Positions 19,672-28,175 of a DNA stretch of 64,000 nucleotides are shown here, one piece after another. Each line of letters opens with the position of its first letter. The first letter of the stretch is position 1. The stretch spans positions 620,001 through 684,000 of the forward strand of contig NZ_BBXD01000009.1 of NCBI RefSeq assembly GCF_001570545.1. Direction: 5' to 3'. The position numbers and the translations under genes are program-made. Source of the stretch: Herbidospora mongoliensis (GTDB lineage Bacteria; Actinomycetota; Actinomycetes; Streptosporangiales; Streptosporangiaceae). Under the pieces are notes generated by a model. It searched no databases, had not been told where the DNA came from, and saw only the letters and a list, made by a program, of their open reading frames with translations.

Positions 19672-22347
19672 TCAGTGGCCCGCGTCCTCCCAGTTCGGCC
19701 CCACGCCCACGGAGACGTCGAGGGGAACCGTCAGCTCGTAGGCCGCCGACATCTCCTTCACGACCACCTGGCGCAGGTCGTCGAGCTCTCCGGGGTGGAC
19801 CTCGAAGACGAGTTCGTCGTGGACCTGGAGCAGCATCCGGGAGCGCATCCCCGAGATCGCCCGCTGGACGTTGAGCATCGCGACCTTGATGATGTCGGCC
19901 GCGCTGCCCTGGATCGGGGCGTTGAGGGCCATGCGCTCGGCCATCTCGCGGCGCTGCCGGTTGTCGCTGGTCAGGTCGGGCAGGTAGCGGCGGCGGCCGA
20001 GGATGGTCGAGGTGTAGCCGTCGGTGCGGGCCTGGGCGACGATCGCGTTGAGGAAGTCGCGGATGCCGCCGAACTCCTCGAAGTATTCGTCTTTCAGCGC
20101 GCGGGCCTCGGCCACCGGGATGTTGAGCTGACCCGACAGGCCGAAGTCGCTCAGGCCGTAGGCCAGGCCGTAGTTCATCGCCTTGATCTTGGCGCGCATC
20201 TCGCCCGTGACCGTCTCGGGGGCGGTGTCGAAGACCTTCGCGGCGGTGGCGGCGTGGAAGTCGTGGCCCGACTCGAAGGCCTCGATGAGCGAGCGGTCGC
20301 CGCTCAGGTGGGCCATGATCCGCAGCTCGATCTGGCTGTAGTCGGCCGTGAGCAAGGTCTCATAGCCGGGACCGACGACGAAGCCCTTGCGGATGCGGCG
20401 GCCCTCGGCGGTGCGGATCGGGATGTTCTGCAGGTTGGGCTTCTCGGAGGACAGACGCCCTGTCGCGGCGACGATCTGGTTGAACGTCGTGTGGATCCGG
20501 CCGTCGCCTGCGATCTCCTTGATCAGGCCCTCGACCGTGGTGCGCAGCTTCTGCTGGTCGCGGTGGCGGAGCATGATCGTGGGGAGCTCGTGCTCGGTCT
20601 GGGTGGCGAGCCAGGCGAGCTGGTCGGCATCGGTGCTGTAGCCGGTCTTGATCTTCTTGGTCTTCGGCAGGTTGAGCCGCTCGAAGAAGATCTCCTGAAG
20701 CTGCTTGGGCGAGCCCAGGTTGAACTGCTCCCCCACCGCCGCGTGGGCGGCGTCGACGGCGAACTTCACCTCGGCGGCGAACTCGGCCTCCAGGGCGGCG
20801 AAGTAGTCGCCGTCGGCGGCGATGCCGGCCTTCTCGACCTCAGCCAGCACCCGGACCAGCGGGAGCTCGACGTCGATCACCAGGCGGGTGCCGCCGCGCT
20901 CGGACAGGTGGGTCTCCAGCGCCTCGGCCAGGTCGAGGACGGCCACGGCCTTCATCGCCAGGTCGCGGGCGGCCACGTCGTCGGCGTCGTCGAACAGGCT
21001 GGTCTGGCCGTTGGTCTCGGCGGTGTTCTCCAGCGTGCGGTGAAGGTAGCGCAGCACCAGGTCGTCGAGCGGGAACGTGCGCTGGCCCGGCATCGCCAGA
21101 TAGGCGGCCAGGGCGGTGTCGCAGGTGAGGCCGCGCAGGTCGTAGCCCTGGGCCCACAGGCCGAGCAGCGGGCCCTTGCTGTCGTGGACGGCCTTCTCGA
21201 TCGACTCGTCGGCCAGCCACGCGGCCAGGTCGGCCTCGTCGTCGGGGGTCAGCCGGGTCAGGTCGAGGTAGGCGGCGGTGCCGCCGGCGACCGCGAAGCC
21301 GATCGCGTCGATGCGGCCGGTACCGCTGCCCCAGCTGCCCGCGAAGGACAGGGCGGTGCGGCCCGCCGCGAGGGTGCCGAGCCAGGCGGCCAGGCCGCCG
21401 GGTTCAAGGGTGACGATGTCGGCCTCGAAGCCGCCCTCGACCTCGGGCTCGGCGGTGCCGAGCACCTTGAACAGGCGCTCGCGCAGCTCGCCCCTGATCT
21501 GGAGGCTGTCGAGGATCTTGTTGAGCTCCTCGCGGTCCCACTGGCCCATCACGAGCGCCGACGGCTCGGCGTCGAGGGCGACGTCGCGGCGCAGCTCGGT
21601 GAGCATGCGGTTGTGGATCACCTGGCCGAGGTGCTCGCGGAGCTTGTCTCCGACCTTCCCCTTGACCTCGTCGGCCCGGCGGACCAGTTCGTCGAGCGAG
21701 CCGAACTCACTGATCCACTTGGTCGCGGTCTTCTCCCCGACGCTCGGGACCGACGGCAGGTTGTCGCTGGGGTCGCCCCGCAGCGCGGCGAAGTCTGGAT
21801 ATTGGTTTGGGGTCAGGCCGTATTTCTCCAAGACCGCTTCAGGGGTGAAGCGCGTCATGTCGCTGATCCCCCGGCGGGTCATCAGAACGGTGACCTTCGG
21901 GTCGACCAGCTGGAGGGCGTCGCGGTCGCCGGTGACGATCAGGACGTCCATGCCCTCGCCGGAGGCGCGGGTGGCCAGGGTGGCGATCAGGTCGTCTGCC
22001 TCGAAGCCGGCCAGAGACAGGTGGGGCACCTTCATGACGTCGAGCAGCTCGTAGATGAGCTGCATCTGACCGCGGAAGTCTTCGGGGGTCTCGGAGCGGT
22101 TGGCCTTGTAGGCGGCGTAGGCCTCGTGGCGGAAGGTCGGCTCGCTCCGGTCGAAGCAGACCACCAGGTGGGACGGCGTCTCGTCGCGCATGATGTTGAT
22201 CAGCATCGACAGGAAACCGTAGACCGCTTCGGTGTGCTGGCCGTCGGTCGTCATGAGGTTGGCGTCCTTCAGCGCGTAGAACGCCCGGTAGGCCAGTGAA
22301 TGGCCGTCCAGCAGCAGCAAGCGGGGGGTCTCTTCGGTCTTCGCCAC
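19672..22347 (-). CDS. polA: DNA polymerase I
   Basis: Gap-filling and primer-removing polymerase; 891 aa. The N-terminal 5'-nuclease domain (LLLDGHSLAYRAFYAL, DRSEPTFRHEAYAAYKANR, LAGFEADDLIATLA) spans ~1-300. The middle 3'-5' exonuclease-like domain lacks the usual DxE metal motif, as in other actinobacteria, so proofreading is unlikely. The polymerase domain carries LLTADYSQIELRIMAHLSGD, AKIKAMNYGLAYGLS and LLQVHDELVFEV. It is divergent from the thioesterase. Confidence 0.97.
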   Translation of the reverse strand: MAKTEETPRLLLLDGHSLAYRAFYALKDANLMTTDGQHTEAVYGFLSMLINIMRDETPSHLVVCFDRSEPTFRHEAYAAYKANRSETPEDFRGQMQLIYELLDVMKVPHLSLAGFEADDLIATLATRASGEGMDVLIVTGDRDALQLVDPKVTVLMTRRGISDMTRFTPEAVLEKYGLTPNQYPDFAALRGDPSDNLPSVPSVGEKTATKWISEFGSLDELVRRADEVKGKVGDKLREHLGQVIHNRMLTELRRDVALDAEPSALVMGQWDREELNKILDSLQIRGELRERLFKVLGTAEPEVEGGFEADIVTLEPGGLAAWLGTLAAGRTALSFAGSWGSGTGRIDAIGFAVAGGTAAYLDLTRLTPDDEADLAAWLADESIEKAVHDSKGPLLGLWAQGYDLRGLTCDTALAAYLAMPGQRTFPLDDLVLRYLHRTLENTAETNGQTSLFDDADDVAARDLAMKAVAVLDLAEALETHLSERGGTRLVIDVELPLVRVLAEVEKAGIAADGDYFAALEAEFAAEVKFAVDAAHAAVGEQFNLGSPKQLQEIFFERLNLPKTKKIKTGYSTDADQLAWLATQTEHELPTIMLRHRDQQKLRTTVEGLIKEIAGDGRIHTTFNQIVAATGRLSSEKPNLQNIPIRTAEGRRIRKGFVVGPGYETLLTADYSQIELRIMAHLSGDRSLIEAFESGHDFHAATAAKVFDTAPETVTGEMRAKIKAMNYGLAYGLSDFGLSGQLNIPVAEARALKDEYFEEFGGIRDFLNAIVAQARTDGYTSTILGRRRYLPDLTSDNRQRREMAERMALNAPIQGSAADIIKVAMLNVQRAISGMRSRMLLQVHDELVFEVHPGELDDLRQVVVKEMSAAYELTVPLDVSVGVGPNWEDAGH

Positions 22348-22398
22348 CCTCAGAGCCTAGTCTCCCCCTACGACAGAACCACCCGGAAAGGAAGAGCC

Positions 22399-22812
22399 TT
22401 GACCCAAGAGCTCGTCGCTCTGATGAACGCCTCAGGAACCGGCCATCTGCCTGATCGGATGGGCATCGAATTCCTCGAGGTGACCGCCGAGAAAGTGGTC
22501 GCGCGGATGCCGGTCGAGGGCAACACCCAGCCGTTCGGGCTGCTGCACGGCGGGGCCTCGGTGGTGCTGGCCGAGACGGTCGGTTCGATCGCGGCGATGT
22601 TCGCGGCGGGCGAGGGCCGGGCCGCGGTCGGCATCGAGATCAGCGCGACCCATCACCGGTCGGCCAGGTCGGGGTATGTCACCGGCACCGCCACCCCTCT
22701 TCACCTGGGGCGCACGCTGGCGACGTACCAGATCGAGGTGGTCGACGACGAGGGCCGCAGGGTGTGCACGTCGCGGCTGACCTGCATGCTGCGCGACCAG
22801 CGGAATTCCTGA
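22399..22812 (+). CDS. Hotdog-fold thioesterase (PaaI/YbgC-like)
   Basis: Probable acyl-CoA thioesterase. The TTG at 22399 follows AAGGAAGAG and gives 137 aa. Homology starts near ALMNASGTGHLPDRMGIEF. The active-site segment QPFGLLHGGASVVLAETVGS and the end segment GRTLATYQIEVVDDEGR are typical of the family. An earlier in-frame ATG (22300) would overlap polA and has no support. A hairpin follows the stop. Confidence 0.85.
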   Translation: MTQELVALMNASGTGHLPDRMGIEFLEVTAEKVVARMPVEGNTQPFGLLHGGASVVLAETVGSIAAMFAAGEGRAAVGIEISATHHRSARSGYVTGTATPLHLGRTLATYQIEVVDDEGRRVCTSRLTCMLRDQRNS

Positions 22813-23140
22813 CCCGAAAGCTGACACAACAGCCCCAACGGTCGCTACCGTTGGGTGCCGAGGGCCCGTGGTGAGCTGAGTAGATAACGTGCGGCGCCGG
22901 GGAAGTGCCGCACGGTCCCAAAGGCAGCCGCGGGCCCTTTACATCTTCCTGACATTTCGGCCCCTCACCTGCGCCGACTTTGCAAACGCCGATGACACAG
23001 GCAGGTCACCGATTGGTGACGAACTGTCCGTAACCGGGCGTTCGGCTCTATGCTCCGGCCATTACACCGTGGACCTAATCACGGTGTCCCGTGTTCGGGA
23101 TGACGAGGCACAACCCCGTCATGACCTACGAGGAGCACCA
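22813..23140 (+). other. Structured leader region upstream of livH
   Basis: 328 bp without a gene, holding several inverted repeats: 22834-22842 with 22847-22855 (9 bp, perfect, no T-run, perhaps a thioesterase terminator), 22889-22895 with 22907-22913 (GTGCGGC/GCCGCAC), GTCACC/GGTGAC near 23004-23019, and CACCGTG/CACGGTG near 23067-23088. I recognise no known riboswitch. Confidence 0.5.
23049..23054 (+). promoter_or_regulatory. Possible -10 element of livHMGF
   Basis: TATGCT, about 87 bp before the livH start. The matching -35 (around 23025-23031) is poor, so an activator or alternative sigma would be needed. Confidence 0.3.
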
Positions 23141-24433
23141 TTGCGCAGAGCCGTGATCGCGTTCACGGCCTTCATGGGTGGACTCATTCTCGTCTTCTTG
23201 GTCGGAGCGTCCACAGCGTGGGCCGAAGGCGAAGAGGTCAGAGGCACACTCAGACTCCAAGGCCAGCCTGTACAAGGCGTGAAAATCACCGTGACCTCCG
23301 ACGCTGACGCGCCCGTCGGAGACGCCACGACCGGAGCGGATGGGACCTGGAGTGTTCCCATCGAGAAGTCCGGCTCGTACAAGGTGACGCTGGACCAGGC
23401 CACCCTTCCTGCGGGGAAGGCGCTCCGGGACCCTAACCGGGGGACGCTGACCGTCCAGGTTTTCGAGGGCAACGCCCGCAACGTGCTGTTCGGATTGGTC
23501 GACGCGAACGCCCCGCCCGCAGGGCAGGGTGACGACGGTGGTGGGAGCTCGTATTGGACGCGGGTCGCCCAGCTCGTCTTCGAAGGCTTGAACCTCGGTT
23601 TGATCATCGCGCTCGGCGCGGTCGGGCTGTCACTGATCTTCGGTACGACCGGACTGACCAACTTCGCCCATGGTGAGCTGCTCACCATCGGCGCTTTTCT
23701 CGCGTTCTTCTTCAACACCGTCCTCGGCCTTCACCTGCTGATCGCGGCGCCCATCGCGCTGGTGATCGCGGCGGCCTTCGGCTGGGGGCAGGACCGGTTC
23801 TTCTGGGGCCAGCTGCGGCGCCGCAAGACCGGCCTGATCTCCATGATGATCATCTCGATCGGCCTCGCCCTGTTCCTGCGGGCGCTGCTGCTCTTCCTGT
23901 TCGGCGGCGGCGGCGAGTCCTACGACCAGTACGTCGCCCAGGCCGGCATCCAGATCGGCCCGATTTCGGCCACGCCCAAGAGCCTCGTCGCCATGGGCAT
24001 CGAGATCGTGGTGCTGATCGCGGTGGGCCTGGCGCTGACGTACACCCGGCTCGGGAAGGCGACCCGCGCGGTCGCCGACAACCCCGCGCTGGCCTCGTCG
24101 TCGGGCATCAACGTCGACCGGGTCATCCGCATCGTCTGGGCGGCCGGCACCTGCATCGCCGCACTGGCGGGCATCCTGCTCGGCACCACCCAGAACCTGA
24201 ACTTCCAGATGGGTCAGCAGGTCCTCCTGCTGATGTTCGCCGGCGTCACGCTCGGCGGCCTGGGCACCGCGTACGGCGCCCTCGTCGGCTCGCTGGTCGT
24301 CGGCATGTTCGTCCAGGTCTCCACGCTGTGGATCCCGCCGGAGATGAAGACCATCGGCGCGCTGGTCGTGTTGATCATCGTGCTCATGGTCCGGCCGCAG
24401 GGCATTCTCGGCCGTCGCGAGCGGATCGGTTAG
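23141..24433 (+). CDS. livH: Branched-chain amino-acid ABC permease LivH with N-terminal extracytoplasmic domain
   Basis: The TTG at 23141 is preceded by GAGGAG and gives 430 aa. Residues 1-~27 form a signal peptide or first membrane segment ending ASTAWA. Residues ~30-105 look like a carboxypeptidase-regulatory/Cna-B type beta-sandwich (VRGTLRLQGQPVQGVKITV, TGADGTWSVPIEKSGSYKVTL). A Gly/Ser linker leads to the permease (LNLGLIIALGAVGLSLIFGTTGLTNFAHG, GVTLGGLGTAYGALVGSLVVG). The usual LivH is about 300 aa, so the first ~130 residues are an addition. It is first of the livHMGF operon. Confidence 0.92.
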   Translation: MRRAVIAFTAFMGGLILVFLVGASTAWAEGEEVRGTLRLQGQPVQGVKITVTSDADAPVGDATTGADGTWSVPIEKSGSYKVTLDQATLPAGKALRDPNRGTLTVQVFEGNARNVLFGLVDANAPPAGQGDDGGGSSYWTRVAQLVFEGLNLGLIIALGAVGLSLIFGTTGLTNFAHGELLTIGAFLAFFFNTVLGLHLLIAAPIALVIAAAFGWGQDRFFWGQLRRRKTGLISMMIISIGLALFLRALLLFLFGGGGESYDQYVAQAGIQIGPISATPKSLVAMGIEIVVLIAVGLALTYTRLGKATRAVADNPALASSSGINVDRVIRIVWAAGTCIAALAGILLGTTQNLNFQMGQQVLLLMFAGVTLGGLGTAYGALVGSLVVGMFVQVSTLWIPPEMKTIGALVVLIIVLMVRPQGILGRRERIG

Positions 24434-24442
24434 GAGGCACAC

Positions 24443-25432
24443 ATGGACTGGACACTCATCATCAGCCGTGCCGTCGAAGCCGGCATCGGCTCCGAGGCCA
24501 TCATCTACGCCCTCGCGGCGATCGGCCTCAACGTGCAGTTCGGCTACACCGGCCTGCTCAACTTCGGCCAGGCGGGCTTCCTGGCCATCGGCGCGTACGC
24601 CATCGCGGTGACCGTCGCCACCTTCGGCCTGCCCTTCTTCCTGGGCGTGGGAATCGGCCTGCTGCTGGCCGCCGTGATGGCCCTCTTGCTGGGCATCCCG
24701 ACCCTGCGACTACGGGCCGACTACCTCGCCATCGTCACCATCGCGGCAGCGGAGATCGTCCGCCTCGTCGTGCGGTCGGTCGCGCTGTCGGACACCTTCG
24801 GCGGCACCGACGGCCTCCAGGCCTTCTCGGGCTCCTTCTACGACATGAACCCCTACCCCCCGGGTGAATACGGCATCCCGCCGATCATCGGGTTCGACAA
24901 CCGGTCGATGTGGGTGCTGACGGTCGGCTGGGTCCTGGTGGCCGTCGCCTCGTTCATCCTGTTCATGGCGATGAAGAGCCCGTGGGGCCGCGTGCTCAAG
25001 GCGATCCGCGAGGACGAGGACGCCGTGCGCAGCCTCGGCAAGAACGTGTTCTCGTACAAGATGCAGGCGCTGGTCATCGGTGGCGTCATCGGTTCGCTGG
25101 GCGGGTTCATCTTCGCCCTGAGCCGGTCGGCCGTACAGCCCGACCTGTTCTCGACCGACCTGACGTTCTACGCGTACACCGTGCTGATCCTCGGTGGCGC
25201 GGCCCGGATCCTCGGCCCGATCGTCGGCTCGATGCTGTTCTGGCTGCTGCTCATCTTCATCGGCACCGGGATGGAAGAGGCCGTCAACAGCGGCGCGATC
25301 ACCTTCATCACGGTCAACCAGGTCGGCGCGATCCGCCTGATGCTCGTCGGTCTCGGTCTCGTGCTGCTGCTGATCTACCGGCCGCAGGGCATCTTCGGGG
25401 ACAAGAGGGAGATCTCACTCGATGCACGCTGA
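24443..25432 (+). CDS. livM: Branched-chain amino-acid ABC permease LivM
   Basis: Second membrane subunit of the Leu/Ile/Val transporter, 329 aa with about nine hydrophobic segments. It shows IGLNVQFGYTGLLNFGQAGFLAIGAY, the LivM hallmark, and the EAA-like loop WGRVLKAIREDEDAVRSLGKN that contacts the ATPases. It starts 9 bp after livH, with GGAGG before the ATG, and its end overlaps livG by 11 bp. Confidence 0.95.
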   Translation: MDWTLIISRAVEAGIGSEAIIYALAAIGLNVQFGYTGLLNFGQAGFLAIGAYAIAVTVATFGLPFFLGVGIGLLLAAVMALLLGIPTLRLRADYLAIVTIAAAEIVRLVVRSVALSDTFGGTDGLQAFSGSFYDMNPYPPGEYGIPPIIGFDNRSMWVLTVGWVLVAVASFILFMAMKSPWGRVLKAIREDEDAVRSLGKNVFSYKMQALVIGGVIGSLGGFIFALSRSAVQPDLFSTDLTFYAYTVLILGGAARILGPIVGSMLFWLLLIFIGTGMEEAVNSGAITFITVNQVGAIRLMLVGLGLVLLLIYRPQGIFGDKREISLDAR

Positions 25433-26357
25433 ATCGGTCCCGGCCGGCAAGACGGCGGCGCTGAAGGCCTTCGAAGGCATGGCCGCCGAACCCGGCGTCA
25501 AGAAGCCCGACCCCATCCTCGTCGTCGACAACGTGGTGCGCCGCTTCGGCGGCCTCACCGCCGTCAACGTCAACCACGTCGAGATCCAGCGGGGCAGCAT
25601 CACCGCCCTGATCGGCCCCAACGGCGCCGGCAAGACGACGTTCTTCAACCAGCTCACCGGCTTCGACACCGCCGACGAGGGCCAGTGGACGTTCAACGGC
25701 CAGAACATGAACGGGGTGTCGGCCTACAAGGTCGCCCGCCAGGGCATGGTCCGCACCTTCCAGCTCACCAAGGCGCTGTCCAAGCTCACCGTCATCGAGA
25801 ACATGCGCCTGGGCGCGCAGGCCCAGAGGGGTGAGAACTTCTTCCGCGGCCTGATCCCGAGCCTGTGGCGCGGCCAGGAGGACGAGATCACCCTCCAGGC
25901 CGAGGAGCTGCTCGAACAGTTCAAGCTCGACGCCAAGCGCGACGACTTCGCCGGCAGCCTCTCGGGCGGCCAGCGCAAGCTGCTGGAGATGGCCCGCGCC
26001 CTCATGGGCAAGCCCGAGCTGGTCATGCTCGACGAGCCGATGGCCGGTGTGAACCCGGCTCTGACGCAGTCGCTGCTCGGCCACGTGAAGAACCTGCGTG
26101 AGCTCGGTATGACGGTCCTGTTCGTCGAGCACGACATGGACATGGTCCGCGACATCTCCGACTGGGTCATCGTGATGGCCCAGGGCGAGGTCATCGCCGA
26201 GGGCCCCCCGGACGGCGTCATGTCCGACCAGCGGGTCGTGGACGCCTACCTGGGCGCCCACCACGACGCGCCGCTCTCGGCCGAAGAGGAGGAGCGTCAG
26301 CTCCACGAGGCCGAGGCCGAACTCGACGCCACCCTCGAGAAGGAGGTCAAGGAATGA
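25422..26357 (+). CDS. livG: Branched-chain amino-acid ABC ATPase LivG
   Basis: ATP-binding subunit, 311 aa. Walker A GPNGAGKTTFF, signature LSGGQRKLLEMARAL and Walker B LVMLDEPMAG are intact, and the H-loop is VEHDMDMV. A ~25-residue N-terminal extension and an acidic C-terminal tail of ~30 residues exceed the common LivG. The start overlaps livM, and its stop overlaps the livF ATG. Confidence 0.95.
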   Translation: MHAESVPAGKTAALKAFEGMAAEPGVKKPDPILVVDNVVRRFGGLTAVNVNHVEIQRGSITALIGPNGAGKTTFFNQLTGFDTADEGQWTFNGQNMNGVSAYKVARQGMVRTFQLTKALSKLTVIENMRLGAQAQRGENFFRGLIPSLWRGQEDEITLQAEELLEQFKLDAKRDDFAGSLSGGQRKLLEMARALMGKPELVMLDEPMAGVNPALTQSLLGHVKNLRELGMTVLFVEHDMDMVRDISDWVIVMAQGEVIAEGPPDGVMSDQRVVDAYLGAHHDAPLSAEEEERQLHEAEAELDATLEKEVKE

Positions 26358-27133
26358 GCGCCGCCGACTCGAACGTGATCGTCGACCGCTCGGCCCACGT
26401 GGCCGCCGCCGGAGACGCGCTGCTGCGCTGCGACGAGCTGCTCGCGGGCTACCTGCCGGGCGTGAACATCCTCAACGGCGCCGACCTCTACGTGAACGAC
26501 GGCGAGCTGATCGGCATCATCGGCCCCAACGGCGCCGGTAAGTCGACCCTGCTCAAGGCCATGTTCGGCCTCGTGGAGGTCCGGTCGGGCTCGATCGTCC
26601 TCAAGGGCGAGAACATCACCGGTCTGAAGGCCCACGCGCTCGTGGAGCGCGGGGTCGGCTTCGTGCCGCAGACCAACAACGTGTTCCCGTCGCTGAGCGT
26701 CGAGGAGAACCTGGAGATGGGCGCCTTCCAGACGCCCAAGAAGTTCAAGGAACGCTTCGAGTTCGTCTGCGAGATCTTCCCCGCCCTCAAGGAGCGCCGC
26801 AAGCAGCGGGCCGGCTCCCTGTCGGGCGGTGAGCGGCAGATGGTCGCCATGGGCCGCGCCCTGATGACCGAGCCGTCCGTCCTCCTCCTGGACGAGCCGT
26901 CGGCGGGCCTGTCGCCCAAGCTGCAGGACCTGGTGTTCATCCAGGCCCAGCAGATCAACCGGGCCGGGGTCACCGTGGTCATGGTCGAGCAGAACGCCCG
27001 CCGCTGCCTGCAGATCTGCGACCGGGGCTACGTGCTGGACCAGGGCCGGAACGCCTACACGGCCTCCGGCAAGGACCTGATGAAGGACCCGAAGGTCATC
27101 GAGCTCTACCTGGGGACGCTGGCCAAGGCCTGA
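26354..27133 (+). CDS. livF: Branched-chain amino-acid ABC ATPase LivF
   Basis: Second ATPase of the transporter, 259 aa. Walker A GPNGAGKSTLLKAMFG, the LivF-specific VPQTNNVFPSLSVEENLEMG, signature LSGGERQMVAMGRAL and Walker B LLLDEPSAGLSP are present. The ATG overlaps the livG stop (ATGA). It is last in the operon and is followed by a strong terminator. Confidence 0.95.
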   Translation: MSAADSNVIVDRSAHVAAAGDALLRCDELLAGYLPGVNILNGADLYVNDGELIGIIGPNGAGKSTLLKAMFGLVEVRSGSIVLKGENITGLKAHALVERGVGFVPQTNNVFPSLSVEENLEMGAFQTPKKFKERFEFVCEIFPALKERRKQRAGSLSGGERQMVAMGRALMTEPSVLLLDEPSAGLSPKLQDLVFIQAQQINRAGVTVVMVEQNARRCLQICDRGYVLDQGRNAYTASGKDLMKDPKVIELYLGTLAKA

Positions 27134-27150
27134 TGTCTCCTGCTCGAAAA

Positions 27151-27178
27151 GGCCACCGGGTCGTCCCGGTGGCCTTTT
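27151..27178 (+). terminator. Rho-independent terminator of livHMGF
   Basis: Perfect 10-bp stem GGCCACCGGG/CCCGGTGGCC (27151-27160 with 27165-27174), TCGT loop, then TTTT. Confidence 0.92.
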
Positions 27179-27209
27179 CCGGTTTCCGTACGGGAAAGGG
27201 GTTCCGCCC

Positions 27210-27638
27210 ATGCCACTCGGCCGCCTGCTCGCCGCTCTCTCCCTCGCCGCGCTGACCGCCTGCGCCACCGCCCCGCCCCCGCCGACGGCGGCCTCCACCG
27301 ATCTGTACGTCACCGGCGCCGACCCCGACGACGACCCGTGCGAGCGGGTGGTGTCGGCACTGGGGTTCGCCGAGCTCATCCTGAAGCCCGCGGGGCAGGA
27401 GGAGAGCCAGGAGTTCGGCGAGGGCGTGCGGGGGCGGATCGCCTATGGGGAGGGCGTCATCCTGACGTACGGGCCGAAGCTCCCGAAGGAGCTGGCCGGT
27501 CATGCCGCGACGCTGAAGCGGACGATCCGCGAGCTGGTGCCGGCCGCGACACCTCACGAGAAGGCGGTCGCGTCACTGAAGGAATGGCGGGCGGCGGCCA
27601 CCGCGATCGAGCGGGGCTGCGAGGCGAGCTCGGAATAG
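27210..27638 (+). CDS. Small lipoprotein of unknown function
   Basis: 142 aa with a short signal peptide and lipobox LTAC, so the mature protein is anchored from about residue 18. A Pro/Ala-rich linker follows. The rest has one more Cys pair (DDPCERVV near the middle and ERGCEASSE at the end), which may form a disulfide. No family is recognised. It lies just after the liv terminator and before the less GC-rich patch. Confidence 0.7.
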   Translation: MPLGRLLAALSLAALTACATAPPPPTAASTDLYVTGADPDDDPCERVVSALGFAELILKPAGQEESQEFGEGVRGRIAYGEGVILTYGPKLPKELAGHAATLKRTIRELVPAATPHEKAVASLKEWRAAATAIERGCEASSE

Positions 27639-27766
27639 ATTCCGACAAGCCACACAAATTGCTATTCGATGACTATTGCGGCATTAAGGGCCGTTCAATT
27701 CACCCCCGCCAATGACGTGATTGTCGTGATAAAACGGCATCCTGCTGCGCTAGGGTCGGATGTGTT

Positions 27767-27823
27767 CACGAGTGCGCGGCCGGCCGACTAGTACTACTCC
27801 GGAGCGGCCTGTTGGCACTCGTG
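27767..27823 (+). promoter_or_regulatory. Long stem-loop upstream of the 59-aa gene
   Basis: CACGAGTGC (27767-27775) pairs perfectly with GCACTCGTG (27815-27823). Inside it GGCCG/CGGCC can extend the helix. It ends 16 bp before the ATG at 27840, so it would form in the leader of that gene. The surrounding 27640-27760 is clearly less GC-rich than the neighbouring genes. Confidence 0.5.
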
Positions 27824-27839
27824 GAAAGGTTCGGAGTGG

Positions 27840-28019
27840 ATGAGTTCGCCCACATCTGACGATGATGCGTCTGACGACGAAGACGGGATACCCCCGGAGT
27901 CCAGGGCGGATTCGCGTCAATCGGGCAGCAGGTTCCAGCGCCACCTTGCGACGGCGGTGAAGATCAGCGCGCTACTTACTGTGCTGATCGAGCTTTTTGT
28001 CGCCATTCGCGGTGGCTGA
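27840..28019 (+). CDS. 59-aa single-span membrane protein
   Basis: The ATG at 27840 opens 59 codons. An acidic N-terminus (SSPTSDDDASDDEDG) and a polar middle lead to one hydrophobic segment, about residues 38-56 (KISALLTVLIELFVAI), ending IRGG. GGAG and AAAGG lie just upstream. It is probably an inner-membrane protein with the acidic tail in the cytoplasm. It lies 156 bp before the 834-aa regulator and may be its partner. No homologue is recognised. Confidence 0.5.
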   Translation: MSSPTSDDDASDDEDGIPPESRADSRQSGSRFQRHLATAVKISALLTVLIELFVAIRGG

Positions 28020-28037
28020 CCCGAGTTAGGGCTCGGG
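28020..28037 (+). terminator. Hairpin after the 59-aa gene
   Basis: CCCGAG/CTCGGG stem directly after the stop, 6-nt loop, no T-run, so it is a weak or Rho-assisted terminator at best. Confidence 0.3.
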
Positions 28038-28144
28038 CCAGGCCGCTGCATCCCGGGCGGAGGTTTCGCGACAAGGCAAGTGGAGTCCGGAACCTTCGCC
28101 CTTTTCGTCGCTCCTATTACATCGCGACGGGTGAACAACTGAGG

Positions 28145-28162
28145 CTATCTCTACATAGATAG
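28145..28162. promoter_or_regulatory. Inverted repeat before the multi-HTH gene
   Basis: CTATCT (28145-28150) and AGATAG (28157-28162) around CTACAT, 13 bp before the ATG at 28176. This A/T-rich dyad is a plausible autoregulatory operator for the PadR-type domain encoded next. The link is inference. Confidence 0.35.
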
Positions 28163-28175
28163 ATGGTGTCTCTCG

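Noticed and set aside
19675-22299. An 874-codon plus-strand frame opposite polA
   Set aside because: Same cause: shadow of polA with no domain or start signal.
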